In this document: one piece after another, positions 32,470 to 42,339 of the stretch
Position numbering within the stretch: position 1 is the first letter of the stretch
How the letters are laid out: each line of letters starts with the position of its first letter
Assembly: GCA_039105265.1 (NCBI GenBank)
Contig: JAPFFF010000001.1
Span: 3,348,001-3,412,000, forward strand
DNA from: Tritrichomonas musculus
Lineage: Eukaryota; Parabasalia; Tritrichomonadida; Tritrichomonadidae
Direction of reading: 5' to 3'
DNA length: 64,000 nucleotides
The notes under the pieces: model-generated
Told to the model about the DNA's origin: nothing
Seen by the model: the letters and a program-made list of their open reading frames with translations, nothing else
Database searches by the model: none
Position numbers and translations under genes: made by a program

Positions 32470-33003
32470 GCTTTCCGCTTTTTTTTATTTATTTATTTGA
32501 TTTATTTTATTATTTTATTTGATTTTTACCTCTCCATTTTAATTTTTTATTTTAATTAAACTATAAAAAAAAAAAATTGTTTTTGTTTTTTTTTTTTCCA
32601 TTTCATATATTTACAATCTAGAAAGCTTGTCTTTTTTATGATTTTGACTCTTTTGATAACAAAATATTTATATGATTGATAATTTTGATTTGATTTTCTT
32701 TTTCTTTTTTTTTTTTTGATGCATTTACTTTTGCTTTTTATTTTCTTTTTTTGGTTTATTGGTACAGAATAAGATAATTATTGACAGATTGATTTTTCAG
32801 AATTAGAAAGAAATATTTAAAGCAGATGCTAAATATAAATAATATCATTATTTTCTATTCATCGAACTCAATGGGCTTGTTAAAATGATTTTTATTTTAT
32901 TTTATATTTTGGGCGTCAAGTTTGATGAAGAATGATTTTTGATCATGGATATTTTCAATGCATTCAATTTTTTTTCTTACCCTTTTTGGTCTATAGATTC
33001 CTA
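32470..33003. other. Intergenic, T-rich
   Basis: Many T-runs follow the dynein stop. The frame of the next gene is open back to an ATG at 32932, adding 24 mostly hydrophobic residues. I prefer the ATG at 33004. Confidence 0.55.
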
Positions 33004-35553
33004 ATGGAAGAGCCAAACGAGGGTAAAACAGTTGTATCAGCAAATGATCTCCCGGGACTTTTATCAATTATAAAACAATATTCTCAAAACATTGACCCAG
33101 ATAGTGCTGACATATTAAAAAATTTAAAACATTTATTTCTTGGTTTATCAAGCCACAGTATAAACAAACGAAAAGGATATTCTCTTATTGTCGATATACT
33201 TTTAAAGAAATATAAAGAAAAAATCAGTGAAGAAAGTGCTATTGCATATTGCGATTCTTTAAAATTTGGCCGAGATAAACAAAAAACTGCAATAAGAACA
33301 GCAACAATTGCCAAAATTCTTACATATAATTCATTCATTAAGTCAGAAATTATTACATCACCTGAAAATATTATGAAAATTATGACCGAAATTCATACAA
33401 TTGGCATAAACAAACCTAATCTTGCTCCATTCGCATATACAGTTCTGGCTGAATGGCAAAGAATTACAAATTTCCAATATCTAAAAGAATTCGTAGAATT
33501 ACTGGACCTTACAAAACCTTTTTTAGACTGTTATATATTCTTCTTTAAAGTGTCAAATATATGCCCACCAGAATTTAGGCAATTTTTACCAATACCTTTC
33601 CAACCTTCAACTTATAACGAGAACACTGCAAAGAATTTGTCAACACTCGCATTATCTACAAAGCAACCATGGAATTCTGATATTTGGAAAGTAATAGCAA
33701 ATGAAACACCTAAACAAGATCTACTTACATTTTGGCCTCAAGTTTTTGGTCAAAAATTTATTAGAAGTACTGAAGCAACATTTAAGCAAAATATATGCAT
33801 AATGCACATTGTGAAATCAGTTTTACCTACTTTACGATCAGATGTTTACAATATTATTATTGATTCAACTTTTATTAGAATGATTAATTTATTAATTACG
33901 AAACCTCAATTACAACCACAAATTAATGACTTTTTAAATTTTGTTGTTGATTTAGCAGATAAAAATAGAGAAATCTTACCAAATTTAATTGATTCATTTG
34001 GAGATATAGATTTTAGGCAGCCAGGCGGATTTGAATTTCATCTTAACCTCTTTAATAAATGCGATGGTGAAATGTTAGGACATATATTCGAGAAAATTAA
34101 GAACTTCAATGAAAATGATAAAATTGAATTCAAAAAACGATTTTCTTCTCAGAAAACTGCCGAAGAGTCATCACTAAGTAAATTTAAACTTGATACCCTG
34201 CGAGCCGTTTTCATCTCATCATCACGTTTTCCAGATCCTCCATTTACTTTAACTATATTCAAATATATTTGTGAAAATTGGAACAAATTCCTTACCATCC
34301 TTGTTCCAGATATTGTTAAATATGATTCAAACCGTGTTGAAGGATCAGCTACTCTTTCAGAACTCGCAGGTGAACCAGATATTTCAGATTTTGCTGCATG
34401 CTACAAATTGTACTCACTTTGTACAGGAGTTTCTTCATCTCCAAGCATGAATACCTTAATTGCTCCAGAAATTAATGATGCTCAACCATCTACAGATTTT
34501 ATATTAATGGCCACACAACGAGCAGGCGATTCTGTTTTAATTGTTCATGCCTTCAAGACATATTTGAAGAGTATTGTTCCAAAGATTCCTGTGAAAGAAA
34601 TTGAACTATTTTTTGCCGATTTTCCACCACTCGCCAATTCTTATTCACAAGCAACAATTGATATATTTACAATTGTGCTAAACAACATGGAATCAATCAG
34701 TTACAACATAGTTGCACCAATCTTCTCTTTATTTTGTAAAACAGTAATTAATATTGGAGGAAATCTTGTTCAACCAGCCAGCGACCTTGTTAAAACAGCT
34801 CTTCGCCTTCTTTCACCTGATCCAAATTCAACTTCAAATGTTAAAGTTTCCTCAAGTTTCCAATTTCCAAATGTATTGAATAGTATCTTCCAATCATTCA
34901 GCACAATATCTCAAAAAGTTATAATGCAGAATCAGAAATTAATTAATAAAACATTTGAAACAACAATGTATAATGTTATCAAAGCTGCAATGCCACTTTC
35001 TCCAAGCTGGAACAAATGCCTTATTAAAAACCTAGAAGCAGCTCTTAATGATTTTGCATTTAAATCAAATCAACATTTTGATGAAAGTTTCTTTTCTGCA
35101 TTTTTAAGACTTCCTGATGAAGTAACTCATGTACTTTTCCCACTTGTAATGAAAAGTTTGCCAAATGTAACAAGAACCCAAAGAAGACTTCATCTTATTG
35201 ACCTAGTAACGTTAATTTTTAATCAATCAAAAGGAGTTGACATTCTAGCCAAATATGATAAATATGATGAAGCTTATAATAATTGCGTTCTAACATTATT
35301 GAATGAAAATTATTCATCAAAAGATGATGAAAAAAAGTTTATTAAGTTCATAAATGCGTTAACAAAATGGTTCACATCAATGGACAATAAAAGACATGTA
35401 AGTAAACTTGTAAATATTGGAGATATCAGAAGAAAATTAAGTTCAATACAGAATCAGGCACATGAGCCACTTTTGGGCTCAATAAAGCAACTGCTACAAG
35501 CGATTCAAAGAATAGAAAATCAAGTACATCCAAAACAAAGAACCTATACATAA
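33004..35553 (+). CDS. HEAT-like alpha-solenoid protein, possibly Pol5/MYBBP1A-like
   Basis: About 849 residues from the preferred ATG at 33004 (873 from an alternative ATG at 32932). It is helical throughout, with no catalytic motif. Near the N-terminus LFLGLSS...KRKGYSLIVDILL is followed by a segment KFGRDKQKTAIRTATIAKIL. This resembles the opening of Pol5/MYBBP1A proteins (RLIRGLxSxRxxARxGFSVALTELL, then FGRLFALQSLIxSG). Those are nucleolar factors needed for rRNA synthesis and ribosome assembly. The protein is shorter than Pol5 (about 1,020 in yeast) and lacks an obvious acidic tail. A generic HEAT-repeat protein is the alternative. It lies 534 bp after dynein in the same direction. Confidence 0.4.
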   Translation: MEEPNEGKTVVSANDLPGLLSIIKQYSQNIDPDSADILKNLKHLFLGLSSHSINKRKGYSLIVDILLKKYKEKISEESAIAYCDSLKFGRDKQKTAIRTATIAKILTYNSFIKSEIITSPENIMKIMTEIHTIGINKPNLAPFAYTVLAEWQRITNFQYLKEFVELLDLTKPFLDCYIFFFKVSNICPPEFRQFLPIPFQPSTYNENTAKNLSTLALSTKQPWNSDIWKVIANETPKQDLLTFWPQVFGQKFIRSTEATFKQNICIMHIVKSVLPTLRSDVYNIIIDSTFIRMINLLITKPQLQPQINDFLNFVVDLADKNREILPNLIDSFGDIDFRQPGGFEFHLNLFNKCDGEMLGHIFEKIKNFNENDKIEFKKRFSSQKTAEESSLSKFKLDTLRAVFISSSRFPDPPFTLTIFKYICENWNKFLTILVPDIVKYDSNRVEGSATLSELAGEPDISDFAACYKLYSLCTGVSSSPSMNTLIAPEINDAQPSTDFILMATQRAGDSVLIVHAFKTYLKSIVPKIPVKEIELFFADFPPLANSYSQATIDIFTIVLNNMESISYNIVAPIFSLFCKTVINIGGNLVQPASDLVKTALRLLSPDPNSTSNVKVSSSFQFPNVLNSIFQSFSTISQKVIMQNQKLINKTFETTMYNVIKAAMPLSPSWNKCLIKNLEAALNDFAFKSNQHFDESFFSAFLRLPDEVTHVLFPLVMKSLPNVTRTQRRLHLIDLVTLIFNQSKGVDILAKYDKYDEAYNNCVLTLLNENYSSKDDEKKFIKFINALTKWFTSMDNKRHVSKLVNIGDIRRKLSSIQNQAHEPLLGSIKQLLQAIQRIENQVHPKQRTYT

Positions 35554-35821
35554 CAACAATTATTATTTTTATTATTATCTTTTTGTTTTATTTTTGATTG
35601 ACTTTATTAATAAAATTAAAAAATATATTAATGGAGAGTATTTTCTATTATTTTGCTTTTATGCTCTTATCAATGGTTATTGTTAATATTTGAATTGTCC
35701 AAATGACTAATAAGTCTTATATTAGCATTTATAGATTGATGTAAAATCGATTTTTGTCCTTTTTAAAAATTTACTCGTTTTTGCTATAGTTGAAAATTCA
35801 CCTTTACGATTATAAAATTCT

Positions 35822-37255
35822 ATGACTGAAGATTTTGATGCTCCAAATAACCCAGAAACTCATCAAGAGATTGCTTTAGAAGAATTAAGTGATGAAATAC
35901 TTTCCCTAATGCTTAGTAAACTTCCACTCCAATCGCTTGCAATTTTAAGTTGTACATCAAAACGTATGCACCGATTATGCCATGATCCACAATTTTGGAC
36001 ATCTGTTAAACTCAATGATTCACTTTCAGACCTTACTCCATTTTCTGTCAGTGTTCTTTGCGGAAAAGGTGCTTTTATTCGACACTTGTGCATAGATCTA
36101 CATCGTACTGTCCTTCCAGATTCAGTTCTCCATTATCTCGCTTGCTCATGCCCTTCTTTAGTTTCTCTTTCGCTATATATGAATGGTGATACTACATTAA
36201 CAGGCACGCCAAGAGTAAATGCATTTCCAATTGATGAACTAGCAGCTTTTTTAACAAATTCAAAATTTATTCGATCACTTAGGTTTATTGACTCTGTTCT
36301 TATCGATGATTCCCATCTTGTTCGAGTTTTACCTCATCTTCAAATGATGAGAGAAATTGACTTGTCAGGGTGTGGCTCGCTTTCCGATTCAACTTTAATC
36401 AAACTTGCTCAGCAATGCCCATCCCTACAAATTCTTGATATTTCACGTCTTGCGATCACTGGTAGGTGCATTGAACAAATATTTCGATATTGTGGAGGTT
36501 TACGCGTTTTACGTGCAAATGGATGTAGTGATTTTCAGAATGATGCATTTGATTCAGTTCATCCAGATTATTTAAAATCGTTAACAGAGCTTTCTTTAGT
36601 ACAAACTCCAGCAGGCCTTGAACAAGCTTTAATTTGCTGTGTAGGCCTTAAAGCTTTACTTGCATCAACATCTTTGCATGATTCTCTGTTGATACCTTTT
36701 GTTATCCAAAATAAAAACTTAGAAGTGCTCCATATGGGAAGCGGTTGTCGTGTTACAATTGCATCATTACTTTCAGCTATTCAAAATTGTGGTCCTCATT
36801 TAAAGTCGTTGACATTTCATCCATACGAAGACTTCGCTGTTCCATCCGATGAAGCAATTCGTTTAATTTGTGCAAATTGTCCAAAATTGAAATTTCTTTC
36901 ACTGGCCCATTCAAGAGCAATTTCTACATATTGGGTGATACAATTACTTGAAAAACTTAAAATTGAAAGTCTTGCTCTTTTCGGTTGGGAAGATGCAAAT
37001 TCATCTACTCTGAGAATGATAGCTCCACATGTCGGCAATCTTAAAATGTTTTGTACAACTGGTTGCAAAAAATTGACAGCAAAAGGAATTGTGAACTTTA
37101 TTAACGCTTGTCCGAAACTTACTGTTGTAAAATTTAATGAAACAGGAGCAAACGTTGATCCTAATGGAAAACTCGATCCACAAATTATTGAATCAATACG
37201 CCAACAGTTTCCAAATGTTACAGAAAATCCTCCCGGAACGCTACTTCTACAGTGA
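35822..37255 (+). CDS. F-box / leucine-rich-repeat protein
   Basis: 477 residues. An F-box occupies about 19-62 (LEELSDEILSLMLSKLPL then LAILSCTSKRMHRL and FWTSVKL). About 10-12 irregular leucine-rich repeats of the cysteine-containing FBXL/AMN1 type follow from about 95 to 460, for example MREIDLSGCGSLSDSTLIKL and LQILDISRLAITGRCI. F-box proteins recruit substrates to SCF (Skp1-Cul1) ubiquitin ligases, with the LRR fan as the substrate surface. No transmembrane segment or signal is seen. The substrate cannot be inferred. It is 268 bp downstream of the HEAT-like gene and transcribed the same way. Confidence 0.8.
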   Translation: MTEDFDAPNNPETHQEIALEELSDEILSLMLSKLPLQSLAILSCTSKRMHRLCHDPQFWTSVKLNDSLSDLTPFSVSVLCGKGAFIRHLCIDLHRTVLPDSVLHYLACSCPSLVSLSLYMNGDTTLTGTPRVNAFPIDELAAFLTNSKFIRSLRFIDSVLIDDSHLVRVLPHLQMMREIDLSGCGSLSDSTLIKLAQQCPSLQILDISRLAITGRCIEQIFRYCGGLRVLRANGCSDFQNDAFDSVHPDYLKSLTELSLVQTPAGLEQALICCVGLKALLASTSLHDSLLIPFVIQNKNLEVLHMGSGCRVTIASLLSAIQNCGPHLKSLTFHPYEDFAVPSDEAIRLICANCPKLKFLSLAHSRAISTYWVIQLLEKLKIESLALFGWEDANSSTLRMIAPHVGNLKMFCTTGCKKLTAKGIVNFINACPKLTVVKFNETGANVDPNGKLDPQIIESIRQQFPNVTENPPGTLLLQ

Positions 37256-38021
37256 TAGAATTAAATTCAAAACTTCTTTCAATAATATATATACTTGTTG
37301 TTTTATAAATGTTCATAAATATATATAAAATATTTTTTTTTTTTTTTATTTTTATTATAAACAACAGCTAATACAAACCATCTAACACAGTTAATTACTT
37401 CAAAAAGGTAATTGATAACATTTGCTTGAAACATCCAAAAAAAGAAATGAAAAATTGATGTTATTTTTTAGTTTAGATAAGATATTAATAGATAAAATGA
37501 TAGTAGAATACTCAAGATTAAGATTATAAAATAAAAATATCTTTAAATTTGATTATGATTACGCTTATTTTACAATCAAAGGTAATTGCATTTCAATCAA
37601 TTTTAGACAATGCAACTTTTTGAAAATGTATTTAATCATGTTATTATATAAAAAAAAATATGTTGATAACTTCCGAAAATAATTTTTTTCATAATTACTA
37701 AATATTTATTTCATGTTTTTATACTGTTATTAACTGAACAATATAAGTGTTTTATAGACAATCTTCATATTTTATAATATAAATAAAGAAAAATATTTCT
37801 ATTATAGTGAAAAAATTCAAAATATGATTATATGAATTCAAATAAAAATCTGCAATTTCTATAAGAATTTTAAGTTTGCTTTAAAAAATTATTTAATAAT
37901 TGCATATAATTGCTTATTTTTATCATAAAATTATTTTTATACTATCAATATTATCTTGAATGGAAAGATATGAGTAAATAATATTTTTTCATAGAAAAAA
38001 TAAAAAAAAGATTTTCAAAAC
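37256..38021. other. Intergenic, AT-rich
   Basis: A T-run of about 15 near 37332-37346 follows the F-box gene. No further signal was seen. Confidence 0.6.
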
Positions 38022-38807
38022 ATGGATTTCCAGTATGCACTTGTTGCTCGTGGTACAACGCCTTTAGCTGAATTTTCATTGGTATCAGGAAATCACAGAA
38101 GTACTGCGCTTAATATTTTGGAAAAAGTTGATCCAAAAAAGCCAAATTCAACATTTGATACTGGAGGAAACACCTTTTTCACTTTAACTGATCCTGATCG
38201 CACCACATTCTTGGTTATGTGCAGCTCAAAAGTTGTTCGAACACTTCAAACTGCCTTTGTCCAAGATCTTCAAAGAAAGTGGCGTTCGAAATACGGAAAC
38301 AAGGCAAGCTCATTTGCACCATCTTCAAAAAATCAAGAATTCGGATCAACTGAAATTAATTCTCTTTTGAAACAATACAATGCTTCAAATAAACAAAAGC
38401 TCGTACAAGTAAAACAAAATCTTCAAGAGGCTCAAGATAAGATGAATGAAAATTTGAATACTGCCTTTAAGCGTGGAGAACAGCTTGAAATCATGAATCA
38501 AAAATCAGAAAGCATTCGAGATTCCGCCCAAGCATTTCACCGCGATGCTACAAAGCTTGCACGTCAAATGTGTTTACAAAAATACCGTTGGTATATAATG
38601 GGAGGAGCGATAGCTGTTGTAGTTATTATCGTAATTGTTATTATTGCATGTGGAGGCTTCACATTCAAAAAATGCAAGAAATCAAAGAAGAATAATAATC
38701 CAGCCCCAGCCCCAGTACCTACTCCTACACCTGTGCCTACACCTCTTCCTCCTACTGCACCACCTACCTTGCCTCCTTCAACTGAGTCTGCAAGAAGACT
38801 AGTTTAA
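38022..38807 (+). CDS. Longin-type R-SNARE (VAMP7-like) with proline-rich lumenal tail
   Basis: 261 residues. An N-terminal longin domain (about 1-110; FQYALVARGTTPLAEFS start) is followed by an R-SNARE motif (about 125-185). Its zero-layer arginine is R151 in FKRGEQLEIMNQKSESI. A transmembrane helix lies at about 191-210. Immediately after it, CGGFTFKKC matches the conserved CGGFTWPSC ending of VAMP7/VAMP72 proteins. These SNAREs drive fusion of vesicles with endolysosomes or the plasma membrane. The odd part is a further tail of about 45 residues, lysine/asparagine then proline/threonine-rich, which would lie in the lumen or outside the cell. VAMPs normally end just after the membrane. Confidence 0.88.
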   Translation: MDFQYALVARGTTPLAEFSLVSGNHRSTALNILEKVDPKKPNSTFDTGGNTFFTLTDPDRTTFLVMCSSKVVRTLQTAFVQDLQRKWRSKYGNKASSFAPSSKNQEFGSTEINSLLKQYNASNKQKLVQVKQNLQEAQDKMNENLNTAFKRGEQLEIMNQKSESIRDSAQAFHRDATKLARQMCLQKYRWYIMGGAIAVVVIIVIVIIACGGFTFKKCKKSKKNNNPAPAPVPTPTPVPTPLPPTAPPTLPPSTESARRLV

Positions 38808-39008
38808 TATATAAAAATTTAAGTTTTAATAATTCGCAATAATTTTTAAAAAGCTAAATAGTCATTAATGAATGAATTTTATGTTATTATATAATGAAGA
38901 TACAAATTTTACTGATTTTTAAACTGAATTATGGAATAGTTATTTAAAATTAATATATTTAATAAAATCGCGGCTAACATTTATACAAAATAATTATAAT
39001 CAAATAGA

Positions 39009-40106
39009 TTATAATTGACTTCTTGTAGTACGTGCTTGCCGCCTTTTGGCTATAGTTGATTCATGTTTGAGTCGGTTAATTTCTCTCTTTAAAGATTCAT
39101 TGTCTGTTCTTTCATTGATTAGTTCATTTTCTCTAGTTTCTAATTTACTTTTTAGTACCTGAAGTTTGTTCATTAAATTTTTAAGCTTTCCATTTTCTTT
39201 TAATTGTATTTCTGTTTGAACTTCTTGCGTTTTTATTGAATGTTGAAGATTATCACCTTCTCTAACAGTTGCATCAAGTTGCATTTTATGATGATGCTCA
39301 ATCTTGTGTATTGTTCTTTGAAGTGAAAAATTACGTTTTTCAGATTCATTTAATTTTCTCTTAAGTGTTTCAATACTTTTTGCATGCTTTTCATTCTCCC
39401 TTTTGACTTTACTCTGGTATTGAACATCTAGCGCTTCAATCTTCATCTTGTAGCTATTCATTTGAGTTTCATGATTCCTTTGCATTTCATCAATTGTTGC
39501 AACACAATCAGCCAATCGAGACTTAGCTTGAAGAAGTGAGTCTAGCCTTTCTTGAGTTCTTTTTTGAATAGCTTTTTCTAATTGCCTTTGCTGTGAAATT
39601 TCAACTTCTTGTATTGATTGGATGTCGGCAAGAGCTTCATCATCTTGCTTTTTATCTGAAACGCCAAAAGTATTTTGCATCGCCTGAAGTTTTGCTTTGG
39701 TCTGTTTAATTAATTCATTTGTTGGGGCTGTTTCTTGCTCAACTTTAGATTTCAAATTACTATGAATTTCATCTATAGCTTTTTGAAATGTTTTTTGTAA
39801 TTTAGAAGTGTCTTCTGCATGAAGAGCATTTATTTCTTGTAACTTCATGTTGTATGCTGCCTTAATTCTTGATATTTTTGTATTCAAAGCAGCCTGCTGC
39901 CTTTTATTAGTTCCAGATTGCTCTTGTGCAATTTGAACAAGTTGAAGTTGCAATCGATTAAGCTTGTCATTGGCTTCGAGAATATCTCCTTTGATTGTTG
40001 ATAAATATGTTGTTAATCTTGAAATTTCATCATCAGCCAAATTTATATGCTGCTGAACTTTGTTTCTGAATTGTTCCATCCTTCTTTCGAATACAGGATC
40101 GTTCAT
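39009..40106 (-). CDS. Long coiled-coil protein, function unknown
   Basis: 365 residues from the preferred start (MNDPVFERRMEQF at 40106). An in-frame ATG at 40175 would add 23 residues of hydrophobic, AT-driven sequence. The protein is almost entirely charged alpha-helix with heptad-like leucine spacing from about 15 to 345 and a basic tail ending RRQARTTRSQL. No motor, kinase or membrane motif is visible. A structural role in the trichomonad cytoskeleton or axoneme is possible, but only from composition. It is convergent with the SNARE gene and divergent from the secretory-pathway gene at 40635. Confidence 0.7.
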   Translation of the reverse strand: MNDPVFERRMEQFRNKVQQHINLADDEISRLTTYLSTIKGDILEANDKLNRLQLQLVQIAQEQSGTNKRQQAALNTKISRIKAAYNMKLQEINALHAEDTSKLQKTFQKAIDEIHSNLKSKVEQETAPTNELIKQTKAKLQAMQNTFGVSDKKQDDEALADIQSIQEVEISQQRQLEKAIQKRTQERLDSLLQAKSRLADCVATIDEMQRNHETQMNSYKMKIEALDVQYQSKVKRENEKHAKSIETLKRKLNESEKRNFSLQRTIHKIEHHHKMQLDATVREGDNLQHSIKTQEVQTEIQLKENGKLKNLMNKLQVLKSKLETRENELINERTDNESLKREINRLKHESTIAKRRQARTTRSQL

Positions 40107-40634
40107 TTTCAACAAAAAATATGTACGTTTAAGATATGAGAAAAATTTTATTGAAATAGGATTAATTTGTATCAATAGCTTCTCAAAAGAAATTACAAAT
40201 AATCCATTGATTTTGCTTTTTATATAAAATAGCTTTGATTGGATTTTTCATATTGTCAAGTGTAAAAAAGTATGATTTCCTATCTATTATATTTGTATTT
40301 AATAAAATTCTAATCTAAAGTTGCACTCACCAAAAAAATTGTTTGCTTTTAAATATAGTAACGAAAATTTTGTACAATTGGCAATGTAGAAAGCATGTTA
40401 TTTTACTTATACGCTTTGATAGAAATACCATGAAAAATTTTTCTTTGTTTGCTAGTTTTGTTCCAAATGGAATGATCTAAGATTTGAATACCTTTCTGTT
40501 GGCTTTGGACTGGAAAATTGTTTTTAATTCGCAAAAAAAATATCATTAGAATTGTATTAAATTGAAAATTAATCAAATTTACAAAATTGAATTTTGATAT
40601 TGAATTATTTGACTGTTTCGGTTTCGCCATTGAA
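40107..40634. other. Divergent intergenic region
   Basis: It lies between two divergently read genes and must carry both promoters. No convincing initiator match was found. Confidence 0.55.
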
Positions 40635-41255
40635 ATGCTTGGACTAATCTTTTTGCTTAAACTTACATTTTCGGCAGGAAACACTAACGCAACAATACAA
40701 AAAAATGCAAATACAAATACTGAGCAAGAAACTCTCGCTGATAAATATCTTAAAGAATTCGATAAATTAAAAACACAAGGACAAAAATACCAAGCAATTA
40801 TTTGGGCACTAACAGAATTGGCAACTCTTATAGATTCAGCAGCAACCCGCTACGAAATTGAATATGAAATTGGAGCGCATCTTCATACAGTCTTAAATTC
40901 AGTTGATGTACGTGACCGTGAAATGAAAAAGCAATTCCAAGAACTCCAAACCGAAGTCGACAACCTAAAAAGTGATATCGATAAGTTAGTTAATCAAACC
41001 AGAAGTGAGCTACAAGAATCAATGAAAAGTGTGAGAAAAGATATAATTAGTTCACTTAGAAAAATTGTTACAGAATCTATTGAAAAGAATCGAGGAATTG
41101 CAGATCAAGTCAATAAAAAAGTTAAAGGTGCTGTTGGCCAATATAAGAAATCTTCAACTACACAAGCTGTAACTTACTTTATCGGATTTCAAATTCTTTT
41201 ATTCCTTTGTATTTATTTGTACAGCAAATATGTTCAACAAATTCGAATTAATTAA
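40635..41255 (+). CDS. Secretory-pathway coiled-coil type I membrane protein
   Basis: 206 residues from ATG 40635. An upstream in-frame ATG at 40587 gives 222 but places 16 residues before the signal peptide. From 40635 the protein opens with a clear signal sequence (MLGLIFLLKLTFSAG). A lumenal helical region (about 30-165) with heptad repeats (VDNLKSDIDKLVNQTRSEL) and a C-terminal transmembrane helix (about 178-196) follow, with a short cytosolic tail KYVQQIRIN. This is the stalk-and-anchor layout of L-type lectin cargo receptors without the lectin domain, but homology is not established. It could be a cargo-receptor-like or golgin-like adaptor. Confidence 0.6.
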   Translation: MLGLIFLLKLTFSAGNTNATIQKNANTNTEQETLADKYLKEFDKLKTQGQKYQAIIWALTELATLIDSAATRYEIEYEIGAHLHTVLNSVDVRDREMKKQFQELQTEVDNLKSDIDKLVNQTRSELQESMKSVRKDIISSLRKIVTESIEKNRGIADQVNKKVKGAVGQYKKSSTTQAVTYFIGFQILLFLCIYLYSKYVQQIRIN

Positions 41256-41515
41256 GTGTTTTTTTTTATTCTATTTCATCCTTTCAATAAATAGGATTAT
41301 ATACTTACTTGCTCTTTTTTTAAAAAAATTTACTTACATTTTTACAAGCTAGAAGTAATTGCAAAATCCAAATTTTCACCATTTAAGGTAAATTGAAAAA
41401 AGTAAATATCGTTCATGAAAAGAGAATAATTGATCAATAATCAGATCAGCACTTTGAAATAAATAAATAAAAAAAAAAAAAAAAAAATTCAAAGAAGATC
41501 TCAAAATTTACTTCT

Positions 41516-42130
41516 TTAACGGAAGCGGTGGAGCTTCATTGTGTTACGGACTTTCCAATCAGCATAACGAGATGGGCGCATCTTGCGGTAACCCTTTCCT
41601 TTTCCATGAAGAGCACGATGCTTCTTTCCTGCTGATGTAAGGCCACGTGCTTCACGACGGATGTGTGAGCTTCCACAGATCCAGTTGATCTTTGGATCGT
41701 GTTGGATGGCTGCGTGCATTGGGTCGACAAAGATGCATTCATAATAAATATAAGCACCATCTTCATTAACCCAGTATGAGTTAAGGAGACGGAGGGATGG
41801 GAGAGCTCTACCGGCCTTGATTTCTGCAAGATTTTGAAGATTAATCTTTGGTGTTAATTGATAAATATGGTGAGTACGATTCTTACCATAGAGTCTGTTC
41901 TTTGAAGCAACCTTCCTACGGCCTCCTTTCCTGATACGGATGCGGTAAATAACATAACCTTGTTTAGCCTTATAGCCTAAGCGACGAGCTTTATCTGGGC
42001 GGGTTGGATGTGTAAGACGAACAAGTTCTGGAAGTTGGCGGTATTCCCAGCAACGAAGACGGAGAAGGAAACGCATAACATCACTTTGCTTCTTTGTCCA
42101 AAGTTGGCGAAGATATTGATAAGCTCCCAT
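41516..42130 (-). CDS. RPL15: 60S ribosomal protein L15 (eL15)
   Basis: 204 residues, the exact usual family length. It opens [17 protein letters not shown] and contains [39 protein letters not shown] and PHR-type RNA-contact segments, with the family's YGKN, LNSYWV and [19 protein letters not shown] blocks. It binds 28S rRNA in the large subunit. It is divergent from exportin-1 with a 209-bp shared promoter region. Codon use is strongly biased, as expected of a ribosomal protein gene. Confidence 0.97.
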   Translation of the reverse strand: MGAYQYLRQLWTKKQSDVMRFLLRLRCWEYRQLPELVRLTHPTRPDKARRLGYKAKQGYVIYRIRIRKGGRRKVASKNRLYGKNRTHHIYQLTPKINLQNLAEIKAGRALPSLRLLNSYWVNEDGAYIYYECIFVDPMHAAIQHDPKINWICGSSHIRREARGLTSAGKKHRALHGKGKGYRKMRPSRYADWKVRNTMKLHRFR

Positions 42131-42318
42131 ATTAAGAGAAAAGGTCGGCCAAGAGAAACGGTTATATTGAAATTTAAATTTTTTAAAATAAAAATTGAGA
42201 AGTGAAAAAAACGTTATTAAAAATTTTAGACCATGTTTTTGGTTAACAGAAGTTGGATTTTTTTTTTTCTAAGAATTCATTATTATAAAAGGATGTATTT
42301 TAATTGAAAAAATAAAAA

Positions 42319-42336
42319 TCACTTTTATTTTCATTT
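42319..42336 (+). promoter_or_regulatory. Two trichomonad-type initiators before exportin-1
   Basis: TCACTT at 42319-42324 and TCATTT at 42331-42336 both fit TCAYTW, 16-21 and 4-9 bases before the ATG at 42340. Which one is used cannot be told from sequence. Confidence 0.45.
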
Positions 42337-42339
42337 CAT

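Noticed and set aside
32932-33003. 24-residue N-terminal extension (possible signal anchor) of the HEAT-like protein
   Set aside because: It is hydrophobic because of T-rich sequence. The ATG at 33004 gives a sensible soluble HEAT protein. No trichomonad splice signal (ACTAACACACAG type) was seen.
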